Source: CAYUHJ01 sp964444365
GTDB taxonomy: Bacteria > Planctomycetota > Planctomycetia > Gemmatales > Gemmataceae
Reading direction: 5' to 3'
Assembly (NCBI GenBank): GCA_964444365.1
Contig: CAYUHJ010000001.1
Span: 1-64,000, forward strand
Length of the DNA stretch: 64,000 nt
Part shown: piece after piece, positions 41,649-50,034 of the stretch
Position numbering within the stretch: the first letter of the stretch is position 1
How the letters are laid out: every line of letters starts with the position of its first letter
Made by a program: the position numbers and the translations under genes
Notes under the pieces: model-generated
Told to the model about the DNA's origin: nothing
Database searches by the model: none
The model's input: only the letters and a program-made list of their open reading frames with translations

Positions 41649-41789
41649 ATGAACCAGACACTCATCGACCTTGATCATCAACACGTCGCGGCCGCATTTG
41701 ACCGTCAAATGCGGCTCGCGGATTTTCTAGAACGTGAAGCCCCTCAAGCCCCGCGGAACGAGACGGTCTCGAAGGGACGGACTTCGTGA
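41649..41789 (+). CDS. Possible small protein, 46 aa
   Basis: Fourteen bases after the gnd stop, an ATG (41649; another at 41643) opens a frame encoding MNQTLIDLDHQHVAAAFDRQ, continuing with MRLADFLEREAPQ and a basic end. It looks like an amphipathic helix with a plausible composition, but no homologue is known to me. A perfect hairpin (41691-41715) lies inside it, so it may equally be a 3' untranslated region. Low confidence. Confidence 0.3.
   Translation: MNQTLIDLDHQHVAAAFDRQMRLADFLEREAPQAPRNETVSKGRTS
41691..41715 (+). terminator. Perfect hairpin after gnd
   Basis: GCCGCATTTGAC (41691-41702) and GTCAAATGCGGC (41704-41715) pair fully. The following sequence TCGCGGATTTTCTAG has only a short T-run, so terminator function is plausible but unproven. 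Confidence 0.5.
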
Positions 41790-42035
41790 GCTGTCTGGGG
41801 GAGTTTGACTCGCTCAGAAGACTTCTTCGGCTGATGGCGACGCTGAATCCGGAATCCTGATTCCCTTCAGCAGCGCGTTTTCGAGTAGGTTGTTTGCTCA
41901 GACAAACCTCGCGTCTCTTTCCAGTCTCGCCCGGATTCCGATTGCGAAGCCCGCAAACGCGGGATATGTTTAGATTGTCGACACCCCGCCTGTTGTCTCA
42001 TCCCCGCCTCGCTTCGTCCCCCAGAGGACCGAATC

Positions 42036-43319
42036 ATGCTGACCTTCCTCGGCGCACGCCAACGCTTCTGCGACAACGTCTCCCGCCGGAACTTCCTGCA
42101 AATCGGCGCGTTCGGGGCCGGCCTGACCCTCGCGGACCAACTCCGCGTGCGGGCCGCGACCGCGAAAGCCAGCCCGTCCGCGGCCTCGCCGAAGGCGGCG
42201 ATCATGGTCTACCTGCCCGGCGGCCCGAGCCACATCGACACTTACGACCCGAAACCGGACGCCCCGGCCGAGTTCCGCGGCGAGTTCGCGACGATCCCGA
42301 CGAACGTCCCTGGCGTGTTGCTCTCCGAGCACCTGCCGATGCAGGCCCGGATGATGGACAAGATCGCCGTCGTGCGGTCGCTCGTGTCCGTGGATGAACA
42401 CTCGGACTCGTATGTGATGACGGGGTTCACCGAGAACGCGAACCGCACCCAGGGGCACCCATCGGTCGGGTCCGTGGTCTCCAAGCTGCGCGTCGGCAAC
42501 GCGGACATCCCGCCGTTCGTTTCGCTCCGCGGCATGAGCATCGGCACCGAGCCCGGCTACCTCGGCGCGGCCCACCGGCCGTTCACCCCGGACGGCGCGG
42601 GGCTGAACAACCTCCGGTACGCGAGCGGCGTCCCCGCCGGCCGGCTCGACGACCGGAAGGACTTGCTCGCCCGGTTCGACACCGCCCGCCGGGAGGTCGA
42701 CGCCAGCGGCGCGATGAAGGGCATGGACGTGTTCAACCAGCGGGCGTTCGACATGATCGCGTCCGGGACCGTGCGGAAGTGCCTCGACCTGAAGAACGAA
42801 GACCCCCGCACCCGCGACCGGTACAAGGGCGTCGAACAGTTCCTGACCGCCCGCCGGCTCGTCGAGGCGGGCGTCGGGTGTGTCACCCTCAGCTACGGCG
42901 GGTGGGACACGCACGAAAACAACTTCAAGCAGCTAAAGCCGCAAGTGCCGATGCTCGACCGCGGGGTCGCCAACCTGATTCAAGACCTGCACGACCGCGG
43001 GATGCAGGACGACGTGGTCGTCGTCGTCTGGGGCGAGTTCGGCCGGACCCCGAAGATCAACGGCAACGGCGCGGGCCGGGACCACTGGTCCCCCGTGATG
43101 AGCGCGATGGTCAGCGGCGGCGGGCTGAAGATGGGGCAGGCGGTCGGCACCAGTTCCGCCCGCGGCGAGTACCCGAAGGACCGGCCGTACAAGGTGCCCC
43201 ACCTCCTCGCGACGATCTACAAGGCCCTGGGCATCGACCCGGCGATGACCTTCCCCAACGGCAGCGGCCGGCCGATGTACGTCCTCGAAGACCGGGACCT
43301 GGTGACGGAACTCATCTGA
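42036..43319 (+). CDS. DUF1501 family protein with Tat signal
   Basis: A 427-residue sulfatase-fold-related DUF1501 protein. The N-terminus has a twin-arginine motif (SRRNFLQIGAFGAG), so folded export is expected. Family motifs: VYLPGGPSHIDTYDPK, LVSVDEHSDSYVMTG, SYGGWDTHENNF, VVVWGEFGRTPKIN and GRDHWSPVMSAM. DUF1501 proteins are planctomycete hallmarks, generally paired with DUF1549/DUF1553 proteins, and their biochemical function is unknown. This copy stands alone: no PSD1 gene lies next to it, unlike the copy at 46583-47878. Its 3' end is followed by two palindromes. Confidence 0.9.
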   Translation: MLTFLGARQRFCDNVSRRNFLQIGAFGAGLTLADQLRVRAATAKASPSAASPKAAIMVYLPGGPSHIDTYDPKPDAPAEFRGEFATIPTNVPGVLLSEHLPMQARMMDKIAVVRSLVSVDEHSDSYVMTGFTENANRTQGHPSVGSVVSKLRVGNADIPPFVSLRGMSIGTEPGYLGAAHRPFTPDGAGLNNLRYASGVPAGRLDDRKDLLARFDTARREVDASGAMKGMDVFNQRAFDMIASGTVRKCLDLKNEDPRTRDRYKGVEQFLTARRLVEAGVGCVTLSYGGWDTHENNFKQLKPQVPMLDRGVANLIQDLHDRGMQDDVVVVVWGEFGRTPKINGNGAGRDHWSPVMSAMVSGGGLKMGQAVGTSSARGEYPKDRPYKVPHLLATIYKALGIDPAMTFPNGSGRPMYVLEDRDLVTELI

Positions 43320-43326
43320 GTCCAAG

Positions 43327-43345
43327 CCCCTCGCTCCGCGAGGGG
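43327..43345. repeat. Palindrome CCCCTCGC-TCC-GCGAGGGG
   Basis: An 8-bp stem with a 3-nt loop just after the DUF1501 stop. The core CTCGCTCCGCGAG is identical to that at 19785-19801 and matches the reverse complement at 19854-19874, while the outer bases differ in a complementary way. Confidence 0.8.
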
Positions 43346-43393
43346 AAGTCCTTCGGCGTAATCCTCAAGTTCCCCCCAACCGTTGCCGATCAA

Positions 43394-43438
43394 CCCCCGG
43401 ACGAGCGCGGCCCCGCGCTCGCGGCTCCGGTCCGGGGG
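43394..43438. repeat. Palindromic element ending at the glycosyltransferase start
   Basis: Outer arms CCCCCGGA (43394-43401) and TCCGGGGG (43431-43438), with inner arms CGAGCGCGG (43402-43410) and CCGCGCTCG (43413-43421). The final G is the first base of the GTG start codon of the next gene. Confidence 0.85.
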
Positions 43439-44199
43439 TGAATGTGGCTCCGAAACTCTCCCTGGTCATTCCCGCGTACAACGAATCCGCCCGGCTGCCC
43501 CGATTCCTGGCCGACGTACGCCCGTACCTCGACGCCGAGTACCCCGGCGATTACGAGGTCGTCGTCGTCGACGACGGCAGCCGCGACGGCACCGGGTGGG
43601 AACTCGGGGCGATCGCGGACCGGTGGGGCGAGTTGCGGGTCTTGCGGCACCCGGTGAACCGCGGCAAGGGGGCGGCCGTGCGGACCGGCGTCCTCGCGGC
43701 CGAGGGGCGGACCGTCCTGTTCGCGGACGCGGACGGGGCGACGCCGATCTCCGAGGAGTGGCGGCTGGCGGCCGCCCTGGCCCGCGGCGCGGACGTGGCC
43801 GTCGGCTCCCGCGCGGTCGCCGGGCCGGGGGTCTACCGGGAGCGCACCCGCAAGCGGGCCGCCGCCGGCACCGCCTTCGCCTGGATCGCCCGGCAGGTAC
43901 TCGGCCTGTCCGTCCGCGACACCCAGTGCGGGTTCAAGATGTTCGACCGGTCCGCCGCCCGGGACCTGTTCACCCTCACGCGGGAAACCGGGTACCTGTT
44001 CGACCTGGAAGTCCTCGCCGTCGCCCGTCGGCTCGGGCTGCGGGTGGACGAGGTGGCCGTCTCGTGGGCCGACCAACCCGGTTCGAAGGTGAGCCTCGCC
44101 CGGGACGGCTGGAAGATGGCCCGCGGCCTGTGGACCGTCCGAGCCAACGTCGCCGGCCTCGCCCTCCCGGCCCGGACCGCCGCCCGCCGCGCGGCGTAG
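43438..44199 (+). CDS. Family 2 glycosyltransferase (dolichyl-phosphate-glycosyltransferase type)
   Basis: A 253-residue GT-A enzyme with KLSLVIPAYNESARLPRFL, VVVDDGSRDGTG, NRGKGAAVRTGVLAAEG and LFADADGATP, in the order seen in polyprenyl/dolichyl-phosphate glucose or mannose synthases; QCGFKMFDRSAARDLF is the usual later motif. It would transfer a sugar from a nucleotide donor to a polyprenyl phosphate at the membrane. It begins at a GTG whose first base belongs to a palindromic repeat; no good ribosome-binding site is visible apart from the G-run. It converges with the PSD1 gene. Confidence 0.85.
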   Translation: MNVAPKLSLVIPAYNESARLPRFLADVRPYLDAEYPGDYEVVVVDDGSRDGTGWELGAIADRWGELRVLRHPVNRGKGAAVRTGVLAAEGRTVLFADADGATPISEEWRLAAALARGADVAVGSRAVAGPGVYRERTRKRAAAGTAFAWIARQVLGLSVRDTQCGFKMFDRSAARDLFTLTRETGYLFDLEVLAVARRLGLRVDEVAVSWADQPGSKVSLARDGWKMARGLWTVRANVAGLALPARTAARRAA

Positions 44200-44276
44200 C
44201 GGCTTCTCGTTCGATCCGTCCTTCGGACCTGCCGGGGCCGCCGCTCCGGCAGATCGGTGGCGTCGGTCGACCGCGA

Positions 44277-46562
44277 TCACCGCACGAACGCGAACTGCTT
44301 CGTGTTCAGGATCGCGTGGACGAGGGCATCAACCGAGTGGCCGCGGTCGGCGGCCGCGACCCACGCCGCCCGCTCGGCGGCCGTCGGCTTCCGTGCCAGC
44401 AGGGCGAGGAAGACAGCGTCCGCCCGCTCGTCCGGTGATTCGGCACGGTTGACGAACACCATCAGCGGGGAATACCGCGACAGTACGCCCTTGTCGGTCA
44501 TCAGGTCGCTGTTCAGCAGCAGCAACGCCTGCGGGATGGTCGCCGTGCGGTTCGCGTTCTCGACGAAGTCGCGGTCGCTCTGCCCCATCGTCCGCAGGAA
44601 GTGACCCCGCGGGGCCGGGCTCTCCAGTTCCGACGCGCGGACCCACTCGCCGCGGCCCCGCTCGCAGTGGGCGACGAACCCCGCCCGGTCGGCCCCGGCG
44701 AAGCCGAGCTTCTCGGCGAGTGCGGCCAGCCGCTCCCGCTCGGCCTTCGCCGCGGCGTCCTTCTCCGCCTGCGTCTTTGGGGCCGGCCCGTACCCCGGCA
44801 CGTACATCCGCCGCCACGTCTCCGAGGTCAGGATGCGGGGGTTCGGGTGGACCTCGTAGGTGGGGTCGGGGACGGCCACGGCGGACGGGCCGGCGTGCTT
44901 CTTGGCGAGGTTGTCGAGCAGCGGCACGATGAACCCGCGGGCCAGGGCCTCGCCCCGCTCGCGCGAGATGTCGCTTTCCTGTCGGGCGAGGTCTCGATAC
45001 CGGTCGGTTTCGCCGGTCCGCTTCGCGACCACCATCGCCTCGCGGATCGCCCGCTCCCGCTGCGCGAGTTCCCGCTCCTGCAGCAGCCGGGCGGCGGCCA
45101 TGTCCAGCAGTTTCTCTCCGTCGAACGCGAGGTAGGCCTCGAACGCCATCTTCGAGACGTTGACCCGCCGCTCGTCGCGGGCCTCCCGGTCGCGGTCCCG
45201 GGCGTCGGGCTCGTGGCTGACCAGGGCGACGACCGAGTCCCACAGTTGCTCGGCAGACATCCGGCGGAGGACCGGGCCGGTGAAGTGGTACGCGCTGCCG
45301 CGGGCGAACTCTTCCCGGCTGACGGCCGACTGGTACGCCCGGGTGTTGGCCACGGCGGCCAGGACGAACTTCAGGTCGTAGCGGTGGTCGACCATCAGCC
45401 GTTCGAGGTAGGCTTCCACGTCCGGGGCCGTCGCCTTCGTGTCGTCGTGGAGGTCGTCGAACGCCTCGGTCAGCGGGACGCCGAACATCTCCCGCCACAG
45501 CCGGTTGACGACCACGCGGGTGAACCGCGGGTTCTTGGGCGACGCGACCCAGTCGGCGAACGCCGCGGCCGGGTCCTGCCCGGGGGCGACCTCGGCCGGC
45601 GACCCCAACGGCGTCGCGGGACGCATCACGTCGAACGGCTTGCCGTCCTTCTCCTTGAAGTCGTGGGGGAGCTTGAGCACCCGGCCGGGGTCGCGGTCGA
45701 GCCCGACGGGGCTGAACAGTTGGCCGACGCACCCCTTGATGACGCCCGCGATCCCGCGGGTCTCGATCGCGTCGAGCCGGGCCTTCTTCCGGTCCGCGGC
45801 CGCCGTCCCGCCGTCCGCGGCGGCGGCCTTCTCCTTCAGGTAGTCGGCCTGGATCGCCTGCTCCCGCGCGCGGATGGCGGCCCGCGCGGCGGCGAACGGC
45901 TCGTTCACCGACTTCGTGCCGTAGGTGTACGCGGCCAGGCGGTAGAACTCGGTCTGCTTCCACCGGTCGAACGGGTGGTCGTGGCACTGCGCGCACTCGA
46001 TCCGGGTGCCGAGGAAGATGCGCGACGTGATCGCCATGTTGTCCAGCGGCATGTCCGGGTCGCGGTGGTAGTACCCCACCGCGGCGTTGTCCCAGGCGTA
46101 GCCCTTCGCCGCGAGCAGGTCCCGGACGAACCGGTCGTAGGGCTTGTTCGACCGCAGGCTGTCCCGGATGTACGTGCCGTACACGGCCTCGATCACGTTC
46201 GCCTGGTTGACCGACCGGGACTTGTACCGCAGCACGTCCGCCCAGAGGTGGAAGAACCGGGCGACGTAGCTTTCCCTGGCGAGGAGGTCGTCGATCAGCG
46301 CGGCCCGCTTGTCGGGGGCGGCCGAGCGGAGGAAGGCGGTGGCCTCGTCGCCGGTCGGGATGCGGCCCGCGAGGTCCAGGTAGATCCGGCGGACGAACAC
46401 CTCGTCGGGGATCGGCGGGTTCCGCCCGACCCCGTTCGCCTTCCAGTGGGCTTCGAGCAGGGCGTCGATCTCGGCGGCGGCCTTCGCGGCGGGCCGGTCG
46501 GGGGCCGGGGCGGCGGCGAGAAGGAGCAGGCAGGCGGCGACACCGCCGGGTAGAGCGAGCAT
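44277..46562 (-). CDS. DUF1549/DUF1553 (PSD1-type) secreted cytochrome-like protein
   Basis: A 761-residue protein with a signal peptide (MLALPGGVAACLLLLAAAPA). The DUF1549 (PSCyt2) region spans about 30-260, with RIYLDLAGRIPTGDEATAFL and the c-type haem motif CAQCHDHPFDRW; the DUF1553 (PSD1) region forms the second half with NPRFTRVVVNRLWREMFG, PDVEAYLERLMVDHRYDLK and VENANRTATIPQALLLLNSD. An acidic/charged linker separates them. Start 46562 has GAGG close upstream. It is downstream of and likely cotranscribed with the DUF1501 gene (20 bp gap), the usual planctomycete pair; function is unknown. Confidence 0.92.
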   Translation of the reverse strand: MLALPGGVAACLLLLAAAPAPDRPAAKAAAEIDALLEAHWKANGVGRNPPIPDEVFVRRIYLDLAGRIPTGDEATAFLRSAAPDKRAALIDDLLARESYVARFFHLWADVLRYKSRSVNQANVIEAVYGTYIRDSLRSNKPYDRFVRDLLAAKGYAWDNAAVGYYHRDPDMPLDNMAITSRIFLGTRIECAQCHDHPFDRWKQTEFYRLAAYTYGTKSVNEPFAAARAAIRAREQAIQADYLKEKAAAADGGTAAADRKKARLDAIETRGIAGVIKGCVGQLFSPVGLDRDPGRVLKLPHDFKEKDGKPFDVMRPATPLGSPAEVAPGQDPAAAFADWVASPKNPRFTRVVVNRLWREMFGVPLTEAFDDLHDDTKATAPDVEAYLERLMVDHRYDLKFVLAAVANTRAYQSAVSREEFARGSAYHFTGPVLRRMSAEQLWDSVVALVSHEPDARDRDREARDERRVNVSKMAFEAYLAFDGEKLLDMAAARLLQERELAQRERAIREAMVVAKRTGETDRYRDLARQESDISRERGEALARGFIVPLLDNLAKKHAGPSAVAVPDPTYEVHPNPRILTSETWRRMYVPGYGPAPKTQAEKDAAAKAERERLAALAEKLGFAGADRAGFVAHCERGRGEWVRASELESPAPRGHFLRTMGQSDRDFVENANRTATIPQALLLLNSDLMTDKGVLSRYSPLMVFVNRAESPDERADAVFLALLARKPTAAERAAWVAAADRGHSVDALVHAILNTKQFAFVR

Positions 46563-46582
46563 GGCAACCTCGGGGCGGGAGA

Positions 46583-47878
46583 TCAGGAGAAGAGTTTCAC
46601 GGCCGGCTTGCCCTTGTCGGCGACCTTGAACGGCCGCCGGGTCGGGGAGAAGACGACCTCGTCGAGCGGCAGCCCGAGGGCGTGCCCGATCGTCGCGTTG
46701 AAGTCGGGGATGGTCAGCGCGTCGTCGGCGACCTCCTCCCCCGTCTTGTCCGTGCGGCCGTAGACCGAGCCCGGGACGACGCCGCCCCCAAAGAGTGCGG
46801 CGGAGAACGCCTTCGGGTAGTGGTCGCGGCCGAGGCTCGTGTTGATCTTCGGGGTCCGCCCGAATTCCGTCGCGACGACGACGAGCGTGTCCTTCAGCAA
46901 GCCGCGGTCGTCCAGGTCGCTCACGAGGCTGGCGAGCCCGCCGTCTAGTTGCCGGCACAGGTCCGGCGTGACGACGAAGTTCCCGGCGTGCGTGTCCCAC
47001 CCGTGCAGGCTGACCTCGACGAACCGGACGCCCCGCTCGACCAACCGGCGGGCGAGGAGGCACCCCTGGCCGAACGGCTCCTTGCCGTAGGCGTCGCGAA
47101 CCGCGGGCTTTTCCTGGGCGAGGTCGAACGCCGCGACGTCCCGGCTCGCCATCATCTTGACCGCGCCGTCGTAAGCCTCGGCGTGGGCCGCCACCCCGCC
47201 CTGGGTCGGGAACTCCTTGACGAACTCGGCGTCGAGGTCGGCCGCGAGCCGCAGGCGGTCGCGGAGGCCGTCCGCGGACAGCCCCTTGAGCCGCTCGATG
47301 TCGCGGAGCCCGTTCGCGGGGTTGTTCACGAACAGCGGCGAGTGCGACGGCGGGAGGAACCCGGCACCGGGGTGGCGGCTCGCATTCCCGACGTAGACCA
47401 TCGCCGGGAGCGACGGGTTCCCCGCCCCCTGGAAGTGGCTCAGCCACGCCCCCATCGACGGGTGGCTGATCGTCCCCCGGAGTTGGTAACTCGTGTGCAT
47501 GAAGTAGTTGCCCTGCTCGTGCGCCCCCTGGGTGGACGTCAGCGAGCGGACGACCGCCCCGCAGTGCATGAGCTTCGCCGTGCGGGGGAGGTACTCGCCG
47601 AGTCGGATCGCGTCCGCACTGCTCCGGATGGTTTCGGTGGGTCCGGCCACCTCGCCGCCCTTCGGGTCCCACGTGTCCACGTGACTCATCCCGCCGTCCA
47701 TGTACAGGTAGATCACGTTCTTCGCGCGGCGGGCGGGACCGCCGGGCCGCGGGGCGGGGGCCGCTTCCGTGGCGAAGATCGCCCCGGGGAGCAGGCCGAC
47801 CCCGAGGAACGAGCGGGCGGCACAGGCGAGGAGCCGACGGCGGGTCAGGTCGTCGGCCCGGCGGAGCGGGTCGGGCAT
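46583..47878 (-). CDS. DUF1501 family protein with Tat signal
   Basis: A 431-residue protein with the twin-arginine-like DLTRRRLLACAARSFLG N-terminus and family motifs IYLYMDGGMSHVDTWDPKGG, GAHEQGNYFMHTSYQLRG, SLHGWDTHAGNF, VVVATEFGRTPKINTSLGRD and DALTIPDFNATIGHALGL. It is the first gene of a pair with the PSD1 protein gene. The pair is divergent from an ECF sigma/FecR pair, a frequent planctomycete arrangement. As with the copy at 42036-43319, the role is unknown; export in folded form is inferred from the Tat motif. Confidence 0.9.
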   Translation of the reverse strand: MPDPLRRADDLTRRRLLACAARSFLGVGLLPGAIFATEAAPAPRPGGPARRAKNVIYLYMDGGMSHVDTWDPKGGEVAGPTETIRSSADAIRLGEYLPRTAKLMHCGAVVRSLTSTQGAHEQGNYFMHTSYQLRGTISHPSMGAWLSHFQGAGNPSLPAMVYVGNASRHPGAGFLPPSHSPLFVNNPANGLRDIERLKGLSADGLRDRLRLAADLDAEFVKEFPTQGGVAAHAEAYDGAVKMMASRDVAAFDLAQEKPAVRDAYGKEPFGQGCLLARRLVERGVRFVEVSLHGWDTHAGNFVVTPDLCRQLDGGLASLVSDLDDRGLLKDTLVVVATEFGRTPKINTSLGRDHYPKAFSAALFGGGVVPGSVYGRTDKTGEEVADDALTIPDFNATIGHALGLPLDEVVFSPTRRPFKVADKGKPAVKLFS

Positions 47879-48101
47879 GGTCGCGTTCTCCGGGAGGCGG
47901 GAAGGGCGGGGATGTCGCGTTCAGAGAGAGTTGGTCGCGGCCCGGCGGAATCTGCCTGGGTTCGGCGATTTTTTCTCGGTTCTCTGCCGCCCCGCGCTGC
48001 GGACAAGAATGTGGCGGGGAACGGCGCGAATTCTCGGCAGGTTCGCCCGGCCCGCGACCATAGATTGATGCGACCCCGCGCCGCGGGGCCGGGAGACACC
48101 C

Positions 48102-48620
48102 GTGGACGACGACCGTTCCCGCCGATTCGTGATGTTGTTCGCGCGGCACGAGCGAGACCTGTACCGGTACGTCCTGAATCTGTTGCCGTCGCCGGCCGAC
48201 GCCGAGGACGTGGTGCAAGAGGCGGCCGCGGCGGTGTGGCAGAACTTCGACACCTTCGACCCCGACCGCCCGTTCCTCCCGTGGGCGTGCCGGTTCGCGT
48301 ACCACCAGGTGCTGAACTTCCGCCGCCGGCAGAAGACGCACCGCCGGCTGTTCAGCGACGCCGTGGTCGAGGCGCTGGCCGCCGAGTGGTCCGCCCACGC
48401 GACCGGGGCGGACGCCCGGCGGGAGGCGCTGGACGGCTGTCTGGGGAAGTTGCCCGCGACGGACCGCGACCTCGTCCGGCTCCGCTACACCTCGGAGGAG
48501 GATGTCGCGCGGCTGGCCGAGCGGACCGGGCAAACCGCGAACGCGCTCTACAAGGCGCTCCAGCGGATCCGCAAGGCTCTGCTGGACTGCATGACCCGCA
48601 CCCTCGCCCAGGAGCGATGA
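48102..48620 (+). CDS. ECF sigma factor (planctomycete/verrucomicrobial type)
   Basis: A 172-residue ECF sigma factor that starts at GTG. Region 2: FVMLFARHERDLYRYVLNLL, ADAEDVVQEAAAAVWQNFDT and FLPWACRFAYHQVLNFRRRQ; region 4: DLVRLRYTSEEDVARLAERT followed by YKALQRIRKALLDCM. It resembles the subgroup found with FecR-domain anti-sigma proteins; the FecR gene follows 3 bp downstream. The pair probably senses an envelope signal and may control the divergent DUF1501-PSD1 operon, which is inference. Confidence 0.9.
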   Translation: MDDDRSRRFVMLFARHERDLYRYVLNLLPSPADAEDVVQEAAAAVWQNFDTFDPDRPFLPWACRFAYHQVLNFRRRQKTHRRLFSDAVVEALAAEWSAHATGADARREALDGCLGKLPATDRDLVRLRYTSEEDVARLAERTGQTANALYKALQRIRKALLDCMTRTLAQER

Positions 48621-48623
48621 CCG

Positions 48624-49946
48624 ATGTCCCGTCCGCTGCCGCCCGACCTCGCGGGGCTCTTTTCGGAACTGGTCGAAGGGACCATCGCCGACGAGCGGTT
48701 CGCGGACCTGAACGCCCGACTGGAGGCCGACCCGGAGGCGCGGCGATTGTACGCGGAGTACGTCGAACTTCACGACGCGCTGGGCCGCCGCTGGTCCGAG
48801 GCTCCGCCCCCGGTCCCTTCGACCTCTCGCCGAGGCGGGCGGAGAATGCTCGCGGCGGTGGCCGGGTTGGCGGGCGTCGTCGTCCTGGCGGTGTTCCTCC
48901 GACCCCGCCCCGGCCCCGCGCCCGACCTCGCGGCCAGCGGGGGGGCACCGTTCGCGACCCTCGTCGCGGCCCAGGGGGCGGTCTGGGCGGACCCGAACGT
49001 CGACCTCGCTCTCGCCGCCGGACAACTCCCGGCGGTCGGGCTTCGGCTCGACGCCGGGACCGCCGAGTTTCTTCTGGCGAACGGGGCCACCGTGGTCGCC
49101 CGCGGCCCCGCGGCGCTCCGATTCCCGGCCGGCGGGCGGGTGGCCGTGGACCTCGGCCGGGTGTTCTGCCGGTGCCCGACCCCGTCGTCCCGCGTGATCG
49201 TCGAGACGCCGGCCGGAGAAGTGATCGACCTCGGGACCGAGTTCGCGGTCGAATCCCGGCCGGACCGGACCGCCCGGGTGTCGGTCGTCAGTGGCGAAGT
49301 GAAGGTCGGATCGGCCGCCGGGCCGTCGCTCCGTCAGGGCCAGTCGGCCGAGGTGCGGGCCGACGGGATCCTCGTCGTCCGCACCCTGACCGCGGCCGAG
49401 TTGGCCGAGCTGGGTGCCGCCACGGTGACGGCCGATCAACCGCTTCCGGCCGGGGAGAACCGACTCGGCGACCCGGGCTTCGACCGCGGGCTGACCCCGG
49501 ACGCCTGGAACGGGACCGAGGGCCACCTGTCGTCCGACCCGCGCGGCCGGGACGGCCGCGGGGTCCGGGTGTCGGCCGGCGGGTTCGCCTCGTTCCCGCT
49601 GTGTCGACAGCGGGTTCGGGCGGGCGACCTCGGGGGGAAGCTGATCGTCGCCTCGGTGTGGGCCGCCACCCCGGCCGACGACCCCCTCTCGCCGGGGCAG
49701 TTCGCCGGGCTCAAGGTCGCGTTTCTGGACGCCCACGGCCGGGAGTTCGGGTTCGTCAAGCAGCACCTGCTCACGAGCCGCCCCGTGCCGGACCGGTTCG
49801 AGCAGGCCCGGCTGGCGGCCGTCGCCCCGGCCGGCACCGCCTCGGTGTCGGTGCAGTTGATCCTGTACGCGGCCCGCCGTCCCACGGGGTCCGTGGTGTT
49901 CGACGACGCCTCGCTCCGGTTCGTGGATCCGACACCCGCACCGTGA
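48624..49946 (+). CDS. FecR-domain transmembrane anti-sigma-type protein
   Basis: A 440-residue single-pass membrane protein. The N-terminal cytoplasmic part (about 1-70) includes LFSELVEGTIADERFADLNA and LYAEYVELHDALGRRW; a membrane helix (about 74-92, MLAAVAGLAGVVVLAVFL) follows; the FecR domain (about 100-250) has GATVVARGPAALRFPAGGRV and GEVIDLGTEFAVESRPD. A C-terminal jelly-roll-like domain (GFDRGLTPDAWNGTEG, VSVQLILYAARRPTGSVVF) may bind ligand. It is almost certainly cotranscribed with the ECF sigma factor. The predicted job is to hold or activate that sigma factor. Confidence 0.85.
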   Translation: MSRPLPPDLAGLFSELVEGTIADERFADLNARLEADPEARRLYAEYVELHDALGRRWSEAPPPVPSTSRRGGRRMLAAVAGLAGVVVLAVFLRPRPGPAPDLAASGGAPFATLVAAQGAVWADPNVDLALAAGQLPAVGLRLDAGTAEFLLANGATVVARGPAALRFPAGGRVAVDLGRVFCRCPTPSSRVIVETPAGEVIDLGTEFAVESRPDRTARVSVVSGEVKVGSAAGPSLRQGQSAEVRADGILVVRTLTAAELAELGAATVTADQPLPAGENRLGDPGFDRGLTPDAWNGTEGHLSSDPRGRDGRGVRVSAGGFASFPLCRQRVRAGDLGGKLIVASVWAATPADDPLSPGQFAGLKVAFLDAHGREFGFVKQHLLTSRPVPDRFEQARLAAVAPAGTASVSVQLILYAARRPTGSVVFDDASLRFVDPTPAP

Positions 49947-50034
49947 TACGGACCCCCCGGCCGGAGCAGGGCGGCAAACCTCGAACGGTCGGTTCACCGA
50001 ACGCGGCGTTCCCAGACCGTCCCGTCGGCTCGTG

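Larger units (their letters stand above)
41635..42035. other. Intergenic region after gnd, 401 bp
   Basis: The first part holds a small open frame and a perfect hairpin (entered separately). The rest, about 41790-42035, is the leader and promoter region of the DUF1501 gene; no clear motif was recognised. Confidence 0.5.

Noticed and set aside
44277..49997. Uninterrupted 1906-codon minus-strand frame
   Set aside because: Only the part coding for the PSD1 protein (44277-46562) is real; further upstream it runs out of frame through the DUF1501 gene and antisense to sigma and FecR genes.
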